Assembly (NCBI GenBank): GCA_044375915.1
Contig: JBILLU010000011.1
Coordinates: 1 to 32,988 of the forward strand
Direction: 5' to 3'
Source: JAFEBO01 sp044375915
GTDB taxonomy: Bacteria; Planctomycetota; Phycisphaerae; Phycisphaerales; UBA1924
Length of the DNA: 32,988 bases
The position numbers and the translations under genes are program-made. Shown here one piece after another: positions 25,878-32,988 of the stretch. Under the pieces are notes generated by a model. The model saw only the letters and a list, made by a program, of their open reading frames with translations, was not told the origin of the DNA and did no database searches. The stretch's first letter is position 1; every line of letters starts with the position of its first letter.

Positions 25878-25924
25878 GCGGCGCCTTCCGGGCTCTCCTG
25901 TTTTCGCTGTTCGTTCTTCGCTTT

Positions 25925-27187
25925 CTATTCCTCAAACTCCTCCGGATCGATCCCCTCCACCTCTCCATCTTCTTGGGAAACCCCGGGCTTTTCGATCGCA
26001 GGCTTCGCCGGGGCCGCCCCACCGATAACCCGCGGCCTGCGCTTGCCCGGACCGGCCGACGCCGGACGATTCTTGCGTTCGCCACCACCCCCGCCCCCAC
26101 CAGCCCGGCGCAGCAGCGTGTCCACCAGCTTGCGCCACTCCTTGGCTTCCTCGCGGCTCATCTCACGCCACGCGCCAGGGCCGATCTCGCGCAGTCGCAG
26201 CGGCCCGATCGCCACCCGCGTCAACTTGCGAACCGGATGCCCGATCAACTGCAACGCCTGCACGATGTACTCGTCGCGGGTCTCGGTGGTGATGATCTCG
26301 ATCGCGGTATTGCCCGCGCTGCTCCCGCCACCGCCACCCATCTCTTCGATCGCTTCATCACGCGGACGCCGCCCCTTGGCGGTGTGAGCCGCGGCCCGGT
26401 TGGTCTGAGCGTCGGGATCGAGGGCCCGCACTTCCAAGCGGATCCGCCGGGTGCGCTGGCGCTCGTTGGGACGCGCGAGCTTACTGCGGGAGGCGTTGAG
26501 GCGAGGGTCGGCGGCGTTCCGCGAGCCCGCCGCGCCGGGGCGAGACGCCCCCCCACCCACGGCTCGCTGTGCCGCACCGCGCTGGCCCGGCCCGCGTTGA
26601 CGTGCGTCGCGCGGGTTGGGCGTGCCGGCCTTCTCGACCTCGAACTCGCGCTCAAAGACGATGACGCCCTTGCGAAGCTTGGCCATGGTCGCGCCGTCGA
26701 GCGTGCCTTTGACGCGGGCGTGATACACCCGCTCCACGCCCGAGCGCGGGTGCGAGAGCACGCTCGCAAGCTTGGTGTCGCTCGTGAGCAGCATCAGCCC
26801 GGTCGCGTCGAAGCCCAGCGTGCCCACGGGGAACAAACGCGGGGCGCTCGGGTGGCTGACATAGTCGGCGACCGTCGGCCGTCCTTCGTACTCATCGATC
26901 GGTGGCGTCGCCAGAACCTTCGACGGCTTGTGCCACAACAGATACAGATGCTTGGTGAGGGCCTTGATCAGCCGCCCGTCCACGCGGATCTCGTCCTGCT
27001 CCGGGTCAACAAACACCGGCAGCCGATCCATCCGCTCGCCATTGACCTCGACGTGCCCGGTCTCGATCAAGCGCTCGCACTCGCGCCGGGCGGCGACGCC
27101 GGCATCGGCCATGATCCGCTGCAGGCGCACCTTCCCCGCGGGTCCTTGAGATGGAATCGAGCGGCGTGGACGTCCGGCACGGGGCAT
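25925..27187 (-). CDS. RsuA/RluB-family pseudouridine synthase homologue, catalytic motifs lost
   Basis: 420 residues. An S4 RNA-binding domain (about 18-65, VRLQRIMADAGVAARRECER) is followed by the RsuA-type core. The signature that normally reads GRLDxxTxGLLLLT reads G122-T-L-G125-F-D-A-T-G, so both the Arg and the catalytic Asp are replaced. The second signature, normally RNRQVRRM before GHPV, reads TRDEYIVQALQL before IGHPV. A Gly/Arg/Gln-rich insert of about 100 residues (188-292) splits the core, and a basic/Gly tail (363-400) follows. It probably binds RNA but is unlikely to form pseudouridine in the known way. ATG 27187 has TACGAT 5 nt upstream. asnB ends 20 bp before it. Confidence 0.85.
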   Translation of the reverse strand: MPRAGRPRRSIPSQGPAGKVRLQRIMADAGVAARRECERLIETGHVEVNGERMDRLPVFVDPEQDEIRVDGRLIKALTKHLYLLWHKPSKVLATPPIDEYEGRPTVADYVSHPSAPRLFPVGTLGFDATGLMLLTSDTKLASVLSHPRSGVERVYHARVKGTLDGATMAKLRKGVIVFEREFEVEKAGTPNPRDARQRGPGQRGAAQRAVGGGASRPGAAGSRNAADPRLNASRSKLARPNERQRTRRIRLEVRALDPDAQTNRAAAHTAKGRRPRDEAIEEMGGGGGSSAGNTAIEIITTETRDEYIVQALQLIGHPVRKLTRVAIGPLRLREIGPGAWREMSREEAKEWRKLVDTLLRRAGGGGGGGERKNRPASAGPGKRRPRVIGGAAPAKPAIEKPGVSQEDGEVEGIDPEEFEE

Positions 27188-27192
27188 GGCCA

Positions 27193-27198
27193 ATCGTA
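27193..27198 (-). promoter_or_regulatory. TANNNT -10 box, leaderless start (pseudouridine-synthase-like gene)
   Basis: On the minus strand TACGAT ends 5 nt before ATG 27187; no Shine-Dalgarno. Confidence 0.45.
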
Positions 27199-27207
27199 GT
27201 GACGCGG

Positions 27208-29103
27208 TCAGGTCCGCTCCGGCTGCGACGCCCGTGCACTCCGCCGCGCCCGATCGTGCGCTTCCATCGCCTCAAACCACAGCGCCAGGTTCAGCATCGG
27301 CCATGCCAGATGCCACAAGCGCGACGGCCCGGCGCACACCGCCTCGATGATCTCCGGCCGGTACACCGCCCGAAGCGCCTCGCTCTCGAGCGCCGCACGC
27401 CGTGCCGCACCGATCCAGTTCTGGAACGGCAGCGGGAAGCTCGCCTTCTCCCGCGTCACGATCGCGCCCGGCAGCCGCGGCCCGAACGCCTCGCGGAGCG
27501 CGACCTTGGTGTCCTGCACGCGGCGCTGGCCGTCGGTCCGGGCCACGAACTTGCGGTGCATCGGCAGCCGCTCCGCCAGACCGGCAACGACAACATCCGC
27601 GAAGGGCGTGCGTCCCTCGACACCTTCGAGCATCGCCGCCGAATCCAGCCGGAGCAGCAGCGATGCCAGGTTCGTCCGCCGCTGGAAGATCAGGTGCGAC
27701 TGCAACGGGTCGTGATGCCCGAGCATCGCCGCAGCTTCCTCGCAGCGGGCGAACTCGCGGGTGAAGTCCTCGCGGATCGCCACGCCGTGATCCACCCCTT
27801 CAAGGAACTCCGGCGCGAACGCCTCGTGGTACGACTCGGGCGTGAGCCACGCGTTGGCGAGCATCTCAAACTCGCCGGGCGTCAAGGCGTGCGGGTTGGC
27901 CAGCCGCTGCTGGATCGCGTGCGTCCCGTCGCGGAACTGCGCCGCCGCCAGGAGCGCCAGGTCGTAGCCGCCAAACAGCTCGTCGGCCCCTTCGCCGCTG
28001 AGCGTCACGATGCACCCGCGGGCCCGCAGCGTGCGCGCCACCTCGTTGATCGCCACTTCATTGGGCGTGCTCAGGGGCAAGAGCGTCCGCTCGACAATCT
28101 CCCGCCAGCGCAGCTCGAACAGCTCCTGCGTCACCACCGCCTCGGTGTGCGTCGTGCCCAGATGCTCGGCCATGTGCCGCGCAAACGCGAAATCATCCTG
28201 CCCCGGGGCCGACGCACCCTTCGCGCCCGCGGCGAAGCTCATCAGGTCCTTGCCACCCAATTCCTTCTTGGCGACCGTCGCGATGATCGAACTGTCCAGC
28301 CCGCCCGAGAGCAGCGTGCACAGCGGCACATCGCTCCGCAGGTGCAGCCGCACGCTCTCTTCCACCACCGCACCGACGTCGGCGCTGATCCGCGCCGTGA
28401 ACGAATCCCACAGCGAACGCCGCGTCACCCGCAGTTCACCGGGCGCAAACCGCACCCGCATGACCGCACCCGGCTCGAGCAGCTTCACGCCCTCGATCAG
28501 CGTCCGCTCCGCAAACGACGTCCGCGACGTTGTCAGGTACGACACAATCCCCAGTCGATCCGGCGTCGGCTCGATCAATGGATGCTGCAGCATCGCCGCG
28601 ATCTCGCTGGCAAAGACCAGCTCCGGCGACCCATCACGTTGCACCTCGGCAAAGTACAGCGGCTTGATGCCCAGCGGATCCCGCGCCAGCCACGCCACCC
28701 GCCGCTCCAGATCCACGGCACACAGCGCGAACATCCCCCGCAACTTGTCAAACGCGTGCTCGCCAAACACCCCGAACGCCGCCAGCACCGTCTCGGTGTC
28801 GCTCTGCGTGCGGAACCTGACGCCCATCCGGGTGAGATCCGCCCGCAGCTCAGCGTCGTTGTACAGCTCGCCGTTGTAGACAATCGCGAACCGTCCGTCG
28901 GCCGACACCATCGGCTGTGCCGCCTCGGCCGACAGATCGACGACCGCGAGCCGCCGGTGCCCGAGCACGCAGCCCGGACGCTCCAGCAATCCCGCGCCGT
29001 CCGGACCGCGATGCGCCATGCGATCCCGCATGGCGACGACAGCGTCCTTCCAAGACGGATCCGGTTGACGAGAAGACGACAGAATGCCCGAGATGCCGCA
29101 CAT
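27208..29103 (-). CDS. asnB: Glutamine-dependent asparagine synthetase
   Basis: 631 residues. The protein begins MCGISGIL, so Cys2 is the N-terminal nucleophile of the glutaminase domain after methionine removal; this fixes the start at 29103, although the frame is open 38 codons further. The glutaminase domain includes MAHRGPDGAG and YNGELYN; the ATP-pyrophosphatase loop is SGGLDSS (266-272), and SGEGADELFGGYD follows. It makes asparagine from aspartate and ATP, or amidates a glycan precursor as some homologues do. Given nearby surface-sugar genes, the latter is possible. Length of over 600 residues is usual for this bacterial branch. It is followed by the pseudouridine-synthase-like gene after 20 bp. 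Confidence 0.93.
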   Translation of the reverse strand: MCGISGILSSSRQPDPSWKDAVVAMRDRMAHRGPDGAGLLERPGCVLGHRRLAVVDLSAEAAQPMVSADGRFAIVYNGELYNDAELRADLTRMGVRFRTQSDTETVLAAFGVFGEHAFDKLRGMFALCAVDLERRVAWLARDPLGIKPLYFAEVQRDGSPELVFASEIAAMLQHPLIEPTPDRLGIVSYLTTSRTSFAERTLIEGVKLLEPGAVMRVRFAPGELRVTRRSLWDSFTARISADVGAVVEESVRLHLRSDVPLCTLLSGGLDSSIIATVAKKELGGKDLMSFAAGAKGASAPGQDDFAFARHMAEHLGTTHTEAVVTQELFELRWREIVERTLLPLSTPNEVAINEVARTLRARGCIVTLSGEGADELFGGYDLALLAAAQFRDGTHAIQQRLANPHALTPGEFEMLANAWLTPESYHEAFAPEFLEGVDHGVAIREDFTREFARCEEAAAMLGHHDPLQSHLIFQRRTNLASLLLRLDSAAMLEGVEGRTPFADVVVAGLAERLPMHRKFVARTDGQRRVQDTKVALREAFGPRLPGAIVTREKASFPLPFQNWIGAARRAALESEALRAVYRPEIIEAVCAGPSRLWHLAWPMLNLALWFEAMEAHDRARRSARASQPERT

Positions 29104-29172
29104 CGCAGCGTCTATCGGCCAGATCGGCAACGCCCCATCGAAGTCCGCGCCCGTCCGCCACTCCGCCGCCGC

Positions 29173-29349
29173 CGCGCCTCCTCTCCCCGCATGCGGGGAG
29201 AGGACGACTTGAGGCAAAGCCTCAAGTCAGGTGAGGGGATTGCGGGCAGCCAAACGCAGGAACTTCCGAACGCCGAAGGCCCCTCCCCGGTCTCGCCCCC
29301 CAACCAAGCCTCGACCACCCCTCCCCGCTTCGCGGGGCGGGGAGGCGCG
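29173..29349. mobile_element. Non-coding element with CGCGCCTCC terminal inverted repeats, copy 3
   Basis: 177 bp from CGCGCCTCC (29173-29181) to GGAGGCGCG (29341-29349), same orientation as copy 1. It has the CCTCTCCCCGC hairpin (AT loop), the ACTTGAGGC hairpin and a right-end CTCCCCGCTTCGCGGGG hairpin. It lies between the accC stop and asnB start. Confidence 0.75.
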
Positions 29350-29372
29350 ATCTGCTCGCCAGCACGATCGAC

Positions 29373-30713
29373 CTACTTCAGCAACCGCTCCAAGTAGTGA
29401 ATATCCACGCCGCCCTTGCGGAAGTCCGCGTTGTTGCACAACTGGATATGCAGCGGGATCGTCGTCTTGATCGGCCCCACCGTGAATTCCTTCAACGCCC
29501 GCACCGCGCGATCGAGCGCCAGGTCCCGCGTCTCCGCGTGCACGATCAGCTTCCCGATCATGCTGTCGTAGTTCGGCGGCACCACATACCCGGCCACCAC
29601 ATGCGTATCCATCCGCACGCCCGGGCCGCCCGGCGGCTCCCACGTCGTGATCTTGCCCGCGCTCGGGCGGAAGCCCATCGCCGGGTCCTCCGCACAAATG
29701 CGGCACTCCACCGCGTGGCCGTGGATCTTGATCTCTTCCTGCTTGTACGGGATCTTCTCGCCGGCCGCGATCTTGATCGACATCTTCACGACGTCGACGC
29801 CGGTGATCAGTTCCGTCACCGGATGCTCCACCTGCACGCGGGTGTTCACCTCGAGCATGTAGAAATCGCCCTTGGCGTCGAGCAGGAACTCGCACGTCGC
29901 CGCTCCGGCGTACTTCACGCTCTGCAGCAGCTTGCGGCACGACTCCGCCACCTTGGTCAACTTCGCCCGATCAATGTTCGGCGCCGGCGCCTCCTCGATC
30001 ACCTTCTGGTGCCGCCGCTGCATCGAGCAGTCGCGCTCCCACAGGTAGATCGCGTTGCCGTGCTTGTCGCCCAGCATCTGCAGCTCGACGTGCCGTGCTT
30101 TCTCGAGGAACTTCTCGATGAAGACCGCGCCGTTGCCGAACGCCGCCTGGGCCTCCTGGCTCGCGGTGCGGAGCTGCTGCCGCAGCGTCGCCTCGTCGCG
30201 ACAGATCTTCATCCCGCGCCCGCCGCCACCGGCCGAGGCCTTGATGATGACCGGATACCCGATCTCGTTGGCGACCTTGACCGCCTCGTTCTCATCCTCG
30301 AGCGCGCCATCCGAGCCGGGGAAGACCGGCACGCCGTTGGCCTTGGCGGTGCGCTTGCACTCCACCTTGTCGCCCAGTGCCTGCATCGATTCGGGCGACG
30401 GCCCGATGAACTCAATCTTGCAATCGCGGCACGCCTGCGAGAAGTCCGGACGCTCCGACAGGAACCCATACCCCGGATGGATCGCATCCGCATCCGCGAT
30501 CTCGGCCGCCGACAGCAGCCGCGCGATGTTGAGGTACGACTCCTTGGCCGGCCCGGGCCCGATGCAGATCGCCCGATCGGCGAGCTTCAGGTACGGCGCG
30601 TCCTTGTCGGCGGTCGAGTACACACAGACCGCCTCGACGCCGAGTTCGCGACAGGCCCGGAGGATGCGGAGAGCGATCTCTCCACGGTTGGCGATGAGGA
30701 TGCGTTTGAACAT
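29373..30713 (-). CDS. accC: Biotin carboxylase subunit of acetyl-CoA carboxylase
   Basis: 446 residues, the normal length. It carboxylates the biotin on AccB with ATP and bicarbonate. Visible are MFKRILIANRGEIALRILRA, the glycine-rich ATP-grasp loop KASAGGGGRGMKI, FIEKFLEKARHVELQ, and EVNTRVQVEHPVTELITG with the catalytic region. The product likely serves fatty-acid synthesis, and could also charge the carrier in the methylmalonyl-CoA module, which has no biotin carboxylase of its own in this window; that is inference. ATG 30713 lies 1 nt beyond the arm of a long inverted repeat, so the upstream mRNA is pyrimidine-rich and has no Shine-Dalgarno. Confidence 0.96.
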   Translation of the reverse strand: MFKRILIANRGEIALRILRACRELGVEAVCVYSTADKDAPYLKLADRAICIGPGPAKESYLNIARLLSAAEIADADAIHPGYGFLSERPDFSQACRDCKIEFIGPSPESMQALGDKVECKRTAKANGVPVFPGSDGALEDENEAVKVANEIGYPVIIKASAGGGGRGMKICRDEATLRQQLRTASQEAQAAFGNGAVFIEKFLEKARHVELQMLGDKHGNAIYLWERDCSMQRRHQKVIEEAPAPNIDRAKLTKVAESCRKLLQSVKYAGAATCEFLLDAKGDFYMLEVNTRVQVEHPVTELITGVDVVKMSIKIAAGEKIPYKQEEIKIHGHAVECRICAEDPAMGFRPSAGKITTWEPPGGPGVRMDTHVVAGYVVPPNYDSMIGKLIVHAETRDLALDRAVRALKEFTVGPIKTTIPLHIQLCNNADFRKGGVDIHYLERLLK

Positions 30714-30714
30714 G

Positions 30715-31177
30715 AGGGGGGCAGGGGAGGAGGGGAGCAGCGGAGCAGGGAAAAGACACTAGTCGTTGATGCGGGTGACAAGGCTTCGTATGAGGGCGTT
30801 CAGGATGCGATCGGTTTCTTCGATGAGTTGAGCGGTTTGAGGGTCAGAGCGAACAAGCTTCAATCGCGTCGCCAGTTCGAGCTGCGTCGAGAGTTCGGCC
30901 AAGGAGCCCCGGGCGATCCGCAGGAACTTCACGTAGTCCTTCCGCGAGTGCCGTCCGTGCCCTTCCGCGATGTTGCTCGGCACAGAAACCGCGGCTCGTC
31001 GGAGCTGCTGCGAGAGGGAGAAACGTTCCGATTCTGGAAGTTCCGCGGCCACCGCGTACACCCGCTCAGCAAGCTCCATGGCACGCTGCCAGGCGATGAG
31101 GTCGCGGTGATTGCGAATCGGAACGCCCACGGCCATTCCTTCCCTGCTCCGCTGCTCCCCTCCTCCCCTGCTCCCCT
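30715..31177. mobile_element. Inverted-repeat-bounded cassette carrying an S23-type gene
   Basis: 31 bp at 30721-30751 are the exact reverse complement of 31141-31171; allowing one mismatch the arms run 30715-30751 and 31141-31177 (37 bp). The 463-bp unit fills the accB-accC junction exactly, from 2 nt after the accB stop to 1 nt before the accC start. In the transcript the arms would pair into a long duplex closing a loop that holds the four-helix-bundle gene. No target duplication is visible. Confidence 0.85.
30759..31136 (-). CDS. Four-helix-bundle protein, S23/IVP (23S rRNA intervening-sequence) family
   Basis: 125 residues. The family signatures are strong: DLIAWQRAMELAERVYAVA, RFSLSQQLRRAAVSVPSNIA, EGHGRHSRKDYVKFLRIARG and SLAELSTQLELATRL. 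Relatives are encoded in intervening sequences of 23S rRNA in Leptospira and Coxiella and as free genes; they form pentameric helical bundles, and a related protein (Avd) serves diversity-generating retroelements. Here the gene sits inside an inverted-repeat cassette between accB and accC on their strand. ATG 31136 directly abuts GGGAAGGA; GTG 31130, six nt further, has better spacing and may be the real start. No reverse transcriptase or variable repeat is nearby. Confidence 0.92.
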   Translation of the reverse strand: MAVGVPIRNHRDLIAWQRAMELAERVYAVAAELPESERFSLSQQLRRAAVSVPSNIAEGHGRHSRKDYVKFLRIARGSLAELSTQLELATRLKLVRSDPQTAQLIEETDRILNALIRSLVTRIND

Positions 31178-31179
31178 TC

Positions 31180-31686
31180 TCAGGGCCTCACCAAAAACAA
31201 CTTCTGCCCAAACTCCACCGCATCCCCGTTCTTCACGAGCACCTTCTCGATGGTGCCGGTCTTCTCGGCCTTGATCTCGTTGAACACCTTCATCGCTTCG
31301 ATGAGGCAGACGACCGTGCTGGCGGTGATCTTGGTGCCCGCGGCGGCGAAGGGCGGGCTGTCGGGGTTGGCCGCGGAGTAGAACGTGCCGACCATCGGCG
31401 ATTCGATCGCGATGAGGCCCGCGTCGGAGTCCGCCTTCGGGGCGGCCGGGGCGGCAGTGCCGCTGGCGGCTGGGGCCGGAGCCGCGGCCGGTGCCGGCGT
31501 CAGGGCGTAGCCCGGAGCCCCACCGCCACCACCACCGCCGTAGTACACCGGCGAGTGATTCACCACCCCGCCCTGCGGCCCGCGGCGGATCGTCACCGTT
31601 TCCTTCTCGTCCTGCAGATCCAACTCGGTCAGGTCGTTCTCGACCATCAGCTTGACAAGGTCCTTCAGCTTGCTCGGATCGATCAT
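31180..31686 (-). CDS. accB: Biotin carboxyl carrier protein of acetyl-CoA carboxylase
   Basis: 168 residues. The C-terminal biotinyl domain has the standard attachment motif E130-A-M-K133-V, with K133 as biotin site; PMVGTFYSAANPDSPPF contains the 'thumb' region of AccB, and an Ala/Pro linker of about 60-85 residues follows a Gly-rich run. The N-terminus MIDPSKLKDLVKLMVENDLT is typical. ATG 31686 has only a weak GAGAG 7 nt upstream. Its normal motif contrasts with EVSKL in the carrier at 8495-8977. It should form an operon with accC, now separated by the S23 cassette. Confidence 0.95.
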   Translation of the reverse strand: MIDPSKLKDLVKLMVENDLTELDLQDEKETVTIRRGPQGGVVNHSPVYYGGGGGGGAPGYALTPAPAAAPAPAASGTAAPAAPKADSDAGLIAIESPMVGTFYSAANPDSPPFAAAGTKITASTVVCLIEAMKVFNEIKAEKTGTIEKVLVKNGDAVEFGQKLFLVRP

Positions 31687-31925
31687 GGTGTAGCTCTCAG
31701 TCAGGGATCGTTGCGAACGCCTCTTCCCGTCCCGCCTCCTGGGGCTCTCCATCCTATGAACAAAAGAACCCAAAGGCACGCCCGACCAGTTCACGAACTC
31801 CCGTGCGGCCGGCCGCGACGCATCGGCTCTCCAAACCTCGCCCGTCCGCGACTTCATTAGCCCTCGCGCCCCGCGGCGACGCACGACCTTTCGCGCCGAC
31901 GCCGACGCCGTGAAAGGACATGCTT
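31687..31925. other. Divergent intergenic region accB / beta-helix gene
   Basis: 239 bp hold no gene that I can support. On the minus strand TAGGAT near 31754 could be a -10 box for accB but has no clear -35 partner. The plus-strand gene has a good ribosome site at 31912-31918. No further structure was seen. Confidence 0.3.
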
Positions 31926-32978
31926 ATGCGCCGCCCGATGCTCTCGATCATCTTGACCGCGCTCAGCTTCGCCGCCTTTGCCGGCCCGATCGCGCCGCCC
32001 GCAGGCCCCATCGCCCCGACCAACAAGCCCCTCGCCGAGGTCGAGCCCCGCATCGCCATCAACGACACCAACACACCCGGCGATGCAGACTCGCTCTTCA
32101 AGATCACTCAGCCCGGCTCCTACTACCTCACCGGCAACATCACCGGCGTCGCCAACAAGCACGGCATCGAGATCACAGCGAGCAACGTGACCATCGATCT
32201 GGGCGGCTTTGTGATGGCTGGCGTGACCGGCTCACTCGACGGGATCACGAGCACCGATAGCACGGTGGCCGATGTCTCTGTCCGCAACGGTTCTGTACGC
32301 AACTGGGGAAATCAAGGCATCGATATCTTCGACAACGCGACGGGCGTCGTGATCGAGGGTGTGCTTGTCCGCGAATGCGTCATCGGCATCCGCCTCGGCG
32401 ATCGTGCCCGTGTGCGGCTGTGCACCGCGAGCAACAACTCCGGGAGTGGCATCCTCGTCGGCATGTCGTCGCAGGTGGTCCAGTGCACCGCCGAGAACAA
32501 CCAGACCAATGGAATCTTCGCCAACGACGGCAGCAGCGTCATCGACTGCATCAGCAACTCAAACACCGGCGCGGGAATCAGAACGGGCGTCAACGCCATC
32601 ATCCGCGGATGCGTCACCCAACTCAACACCAGTCACGGCGTGATGATCCTCGGCAACTCACTCGTGTCCGGCGTTGTGTCCGCCAAAAACGGCGCCGGCG
32701 CAAGCCTCGGCGCGGGCATTCTGGCCACCGGCAACGCAAACCGCATCGAAGACAATGTCTGCAACGGGAACGACCGCGGCATCGACGTCGATGGCCTCCA
32801 GAACATCATCATCAAGAACACCTGCTCGGGAAACACCCTCAACTGGACAATCGTCAGCGGCAATCACTACGGACCGATCATCGACAGAACCGCCGTTGCC
32901 GCACCCCCGTCGGTGAACGGCAACAGCGCAACCGAGGCCCTGGGATCCACCCACCCCAACGCCAACTTCACGTACTGA
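31926..32978 (+). CDS. Secreted right-handed parallel beta-helix protein
   Basis: 350 residues. A signal peptide (MRRPMLSIILTALSFAAFA, cleavage likely before GPIAPP) is followed by repeats of about 22 residues of the pectate-lyase-like kind: NVTIDLGGFVMAG, VRNGSVRNWGNQGIDIFDN, VVIEGVLVRECVIGIRLGD, RVRLCTASNNSGSGILVG, VVQCTAENNQTNGIFAND and on to NTCSGNTLNWTIV. No catalytic residues can be named, so polysaccharide binding or cleavage is only a guess. ATG 31926 is chosen since GAAAGGA (31912-31918) lies 7 nt upstream; ATG 31920 is too close. The C-terminus (STHPNANFTY) is complete, 10 bp before the window end. Confidence 0.88.
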   Translation: MRRPMLSIILTALSFAAFAGPIAPPAGPIAPTNKPLAEVEPRIAINDTNTPGDADSLFKITQPGSYYLTGNITGVANKHGIEITASNVTIDLGGFVMAGVTGSLDGITSTDSTVADVSVRNGSVRNWGNQGIDIFDNATGVVIEGVLVRECVIGIRLGDRARVRLCTASNNSGSGILVGMSSQVVQCTAENNQTNGIFANDGSSVIDCISNSNTGAGIRTGVNAIIRGCVTQLNTSHGVMILGNSLVSGVVSAKNGAGASLGAGILATGNANRIEDNVCNGNDRGIDVDGLQNIIIKNTCSGNTLNWTIVSGNHYGPIIDRTAVAAPPSVNGNSATEALGSTHPNANFTY

Positions 32979-32988
32979 ACAACGCCGC

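Noticed and set aside
30715..31177. Diversity-generating retroelement
   Set aside because: The S23 protein resembles Avd, but no reverse transcriptase, template repeat or variable repeat is found nearby.
24040..31274. Three long plus-strand frames (about 24040-25626, 27151-29397 and 29397-31274)
   Set aside because: Each is antisense to clearly recognised minus-strand genes (yihY, asnB, accC) and is Arg/His/Gln-rich without motifs.

Overview
The window is a GC-rich, gene-dense bacterial chromosome segment that most resembles a planctomycete of the Phycisphaerae kind. This is inferred from the methylmalonyl-CoA module, a HYExAFE-type nuclease-like protein, TolQ/ExbD and Mla-type envelope genes, and many short hairpin and inverted-repeat elements between genes. 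No rRNA, tRNA, CRISPR array, integrase or transposase gene is visible.

Region 1 (1-8977, all plus strand) is a propionate / methylmalonyl-CoA module: both methylmalonyl-CoA mutase subunits, the MeaB GTPase, methylmalonyl-CoA epimerase, a carboxyltransferase subunit, a 77-residue OadG-like accessory protein and a biotin-carrier-like protein. The set should interconvert propionyl-CoA, methylmalonyl-CoA and succinyl-CoA. The last three genes look more like a soluble version of a methylmalonyl-CoA decarboxylase set than a standard propionyl-CoA carboxylase. The carrier has a strikingly non-canonical biotin site.

Region 2 (9066-17161) is mainly cell-surface glycan work: a GT39-like membrane glycosyltransferase, GmhB-like phosphatase, GmhA isomerase, a GT2 and a GT4 glycosyltransferase. 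Interspersed are a lipoprotein, a FlgM-like anti-sigma factor with a strong terminator, and a small VOC protein.

Region 3 (17194-22716) holds a TolQ/ExbB channel with two ExbD proteins, a divergent M42-like metallopeptidase, and an MlaF-like ATPase with an MlaD/MCE protein. Region 4 (22973-31686) holds the HYExAFE nuclease-like gene and then a minus-strand run: YihY with a small lipoprotein, a pseudouridine-synthase-like protein lacking its catalytic signature, AsnB, AccC, a four-helix-bundle (S23/IVP) gene and AccB. A secreted parallel beta-helix protein closes the window (31926-32978).

Three things stand out. First, an S23-type gene bounded by a perfect 31-bp inverted repeat fits exactly between the accB stop and accC start, an architecture known from intervening sequences of 23S rRNA. 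Second, seven genes have a TANNNT box 5-6 nt before the start codon and no Shine-Dalgarno, suggesting frequent leaderless transcription. Third, at least three families of non-coding inverted-repeat elements recur, one with identical 9-bp ends in three copies. All family assignments come from reading motifs; no database search was run.
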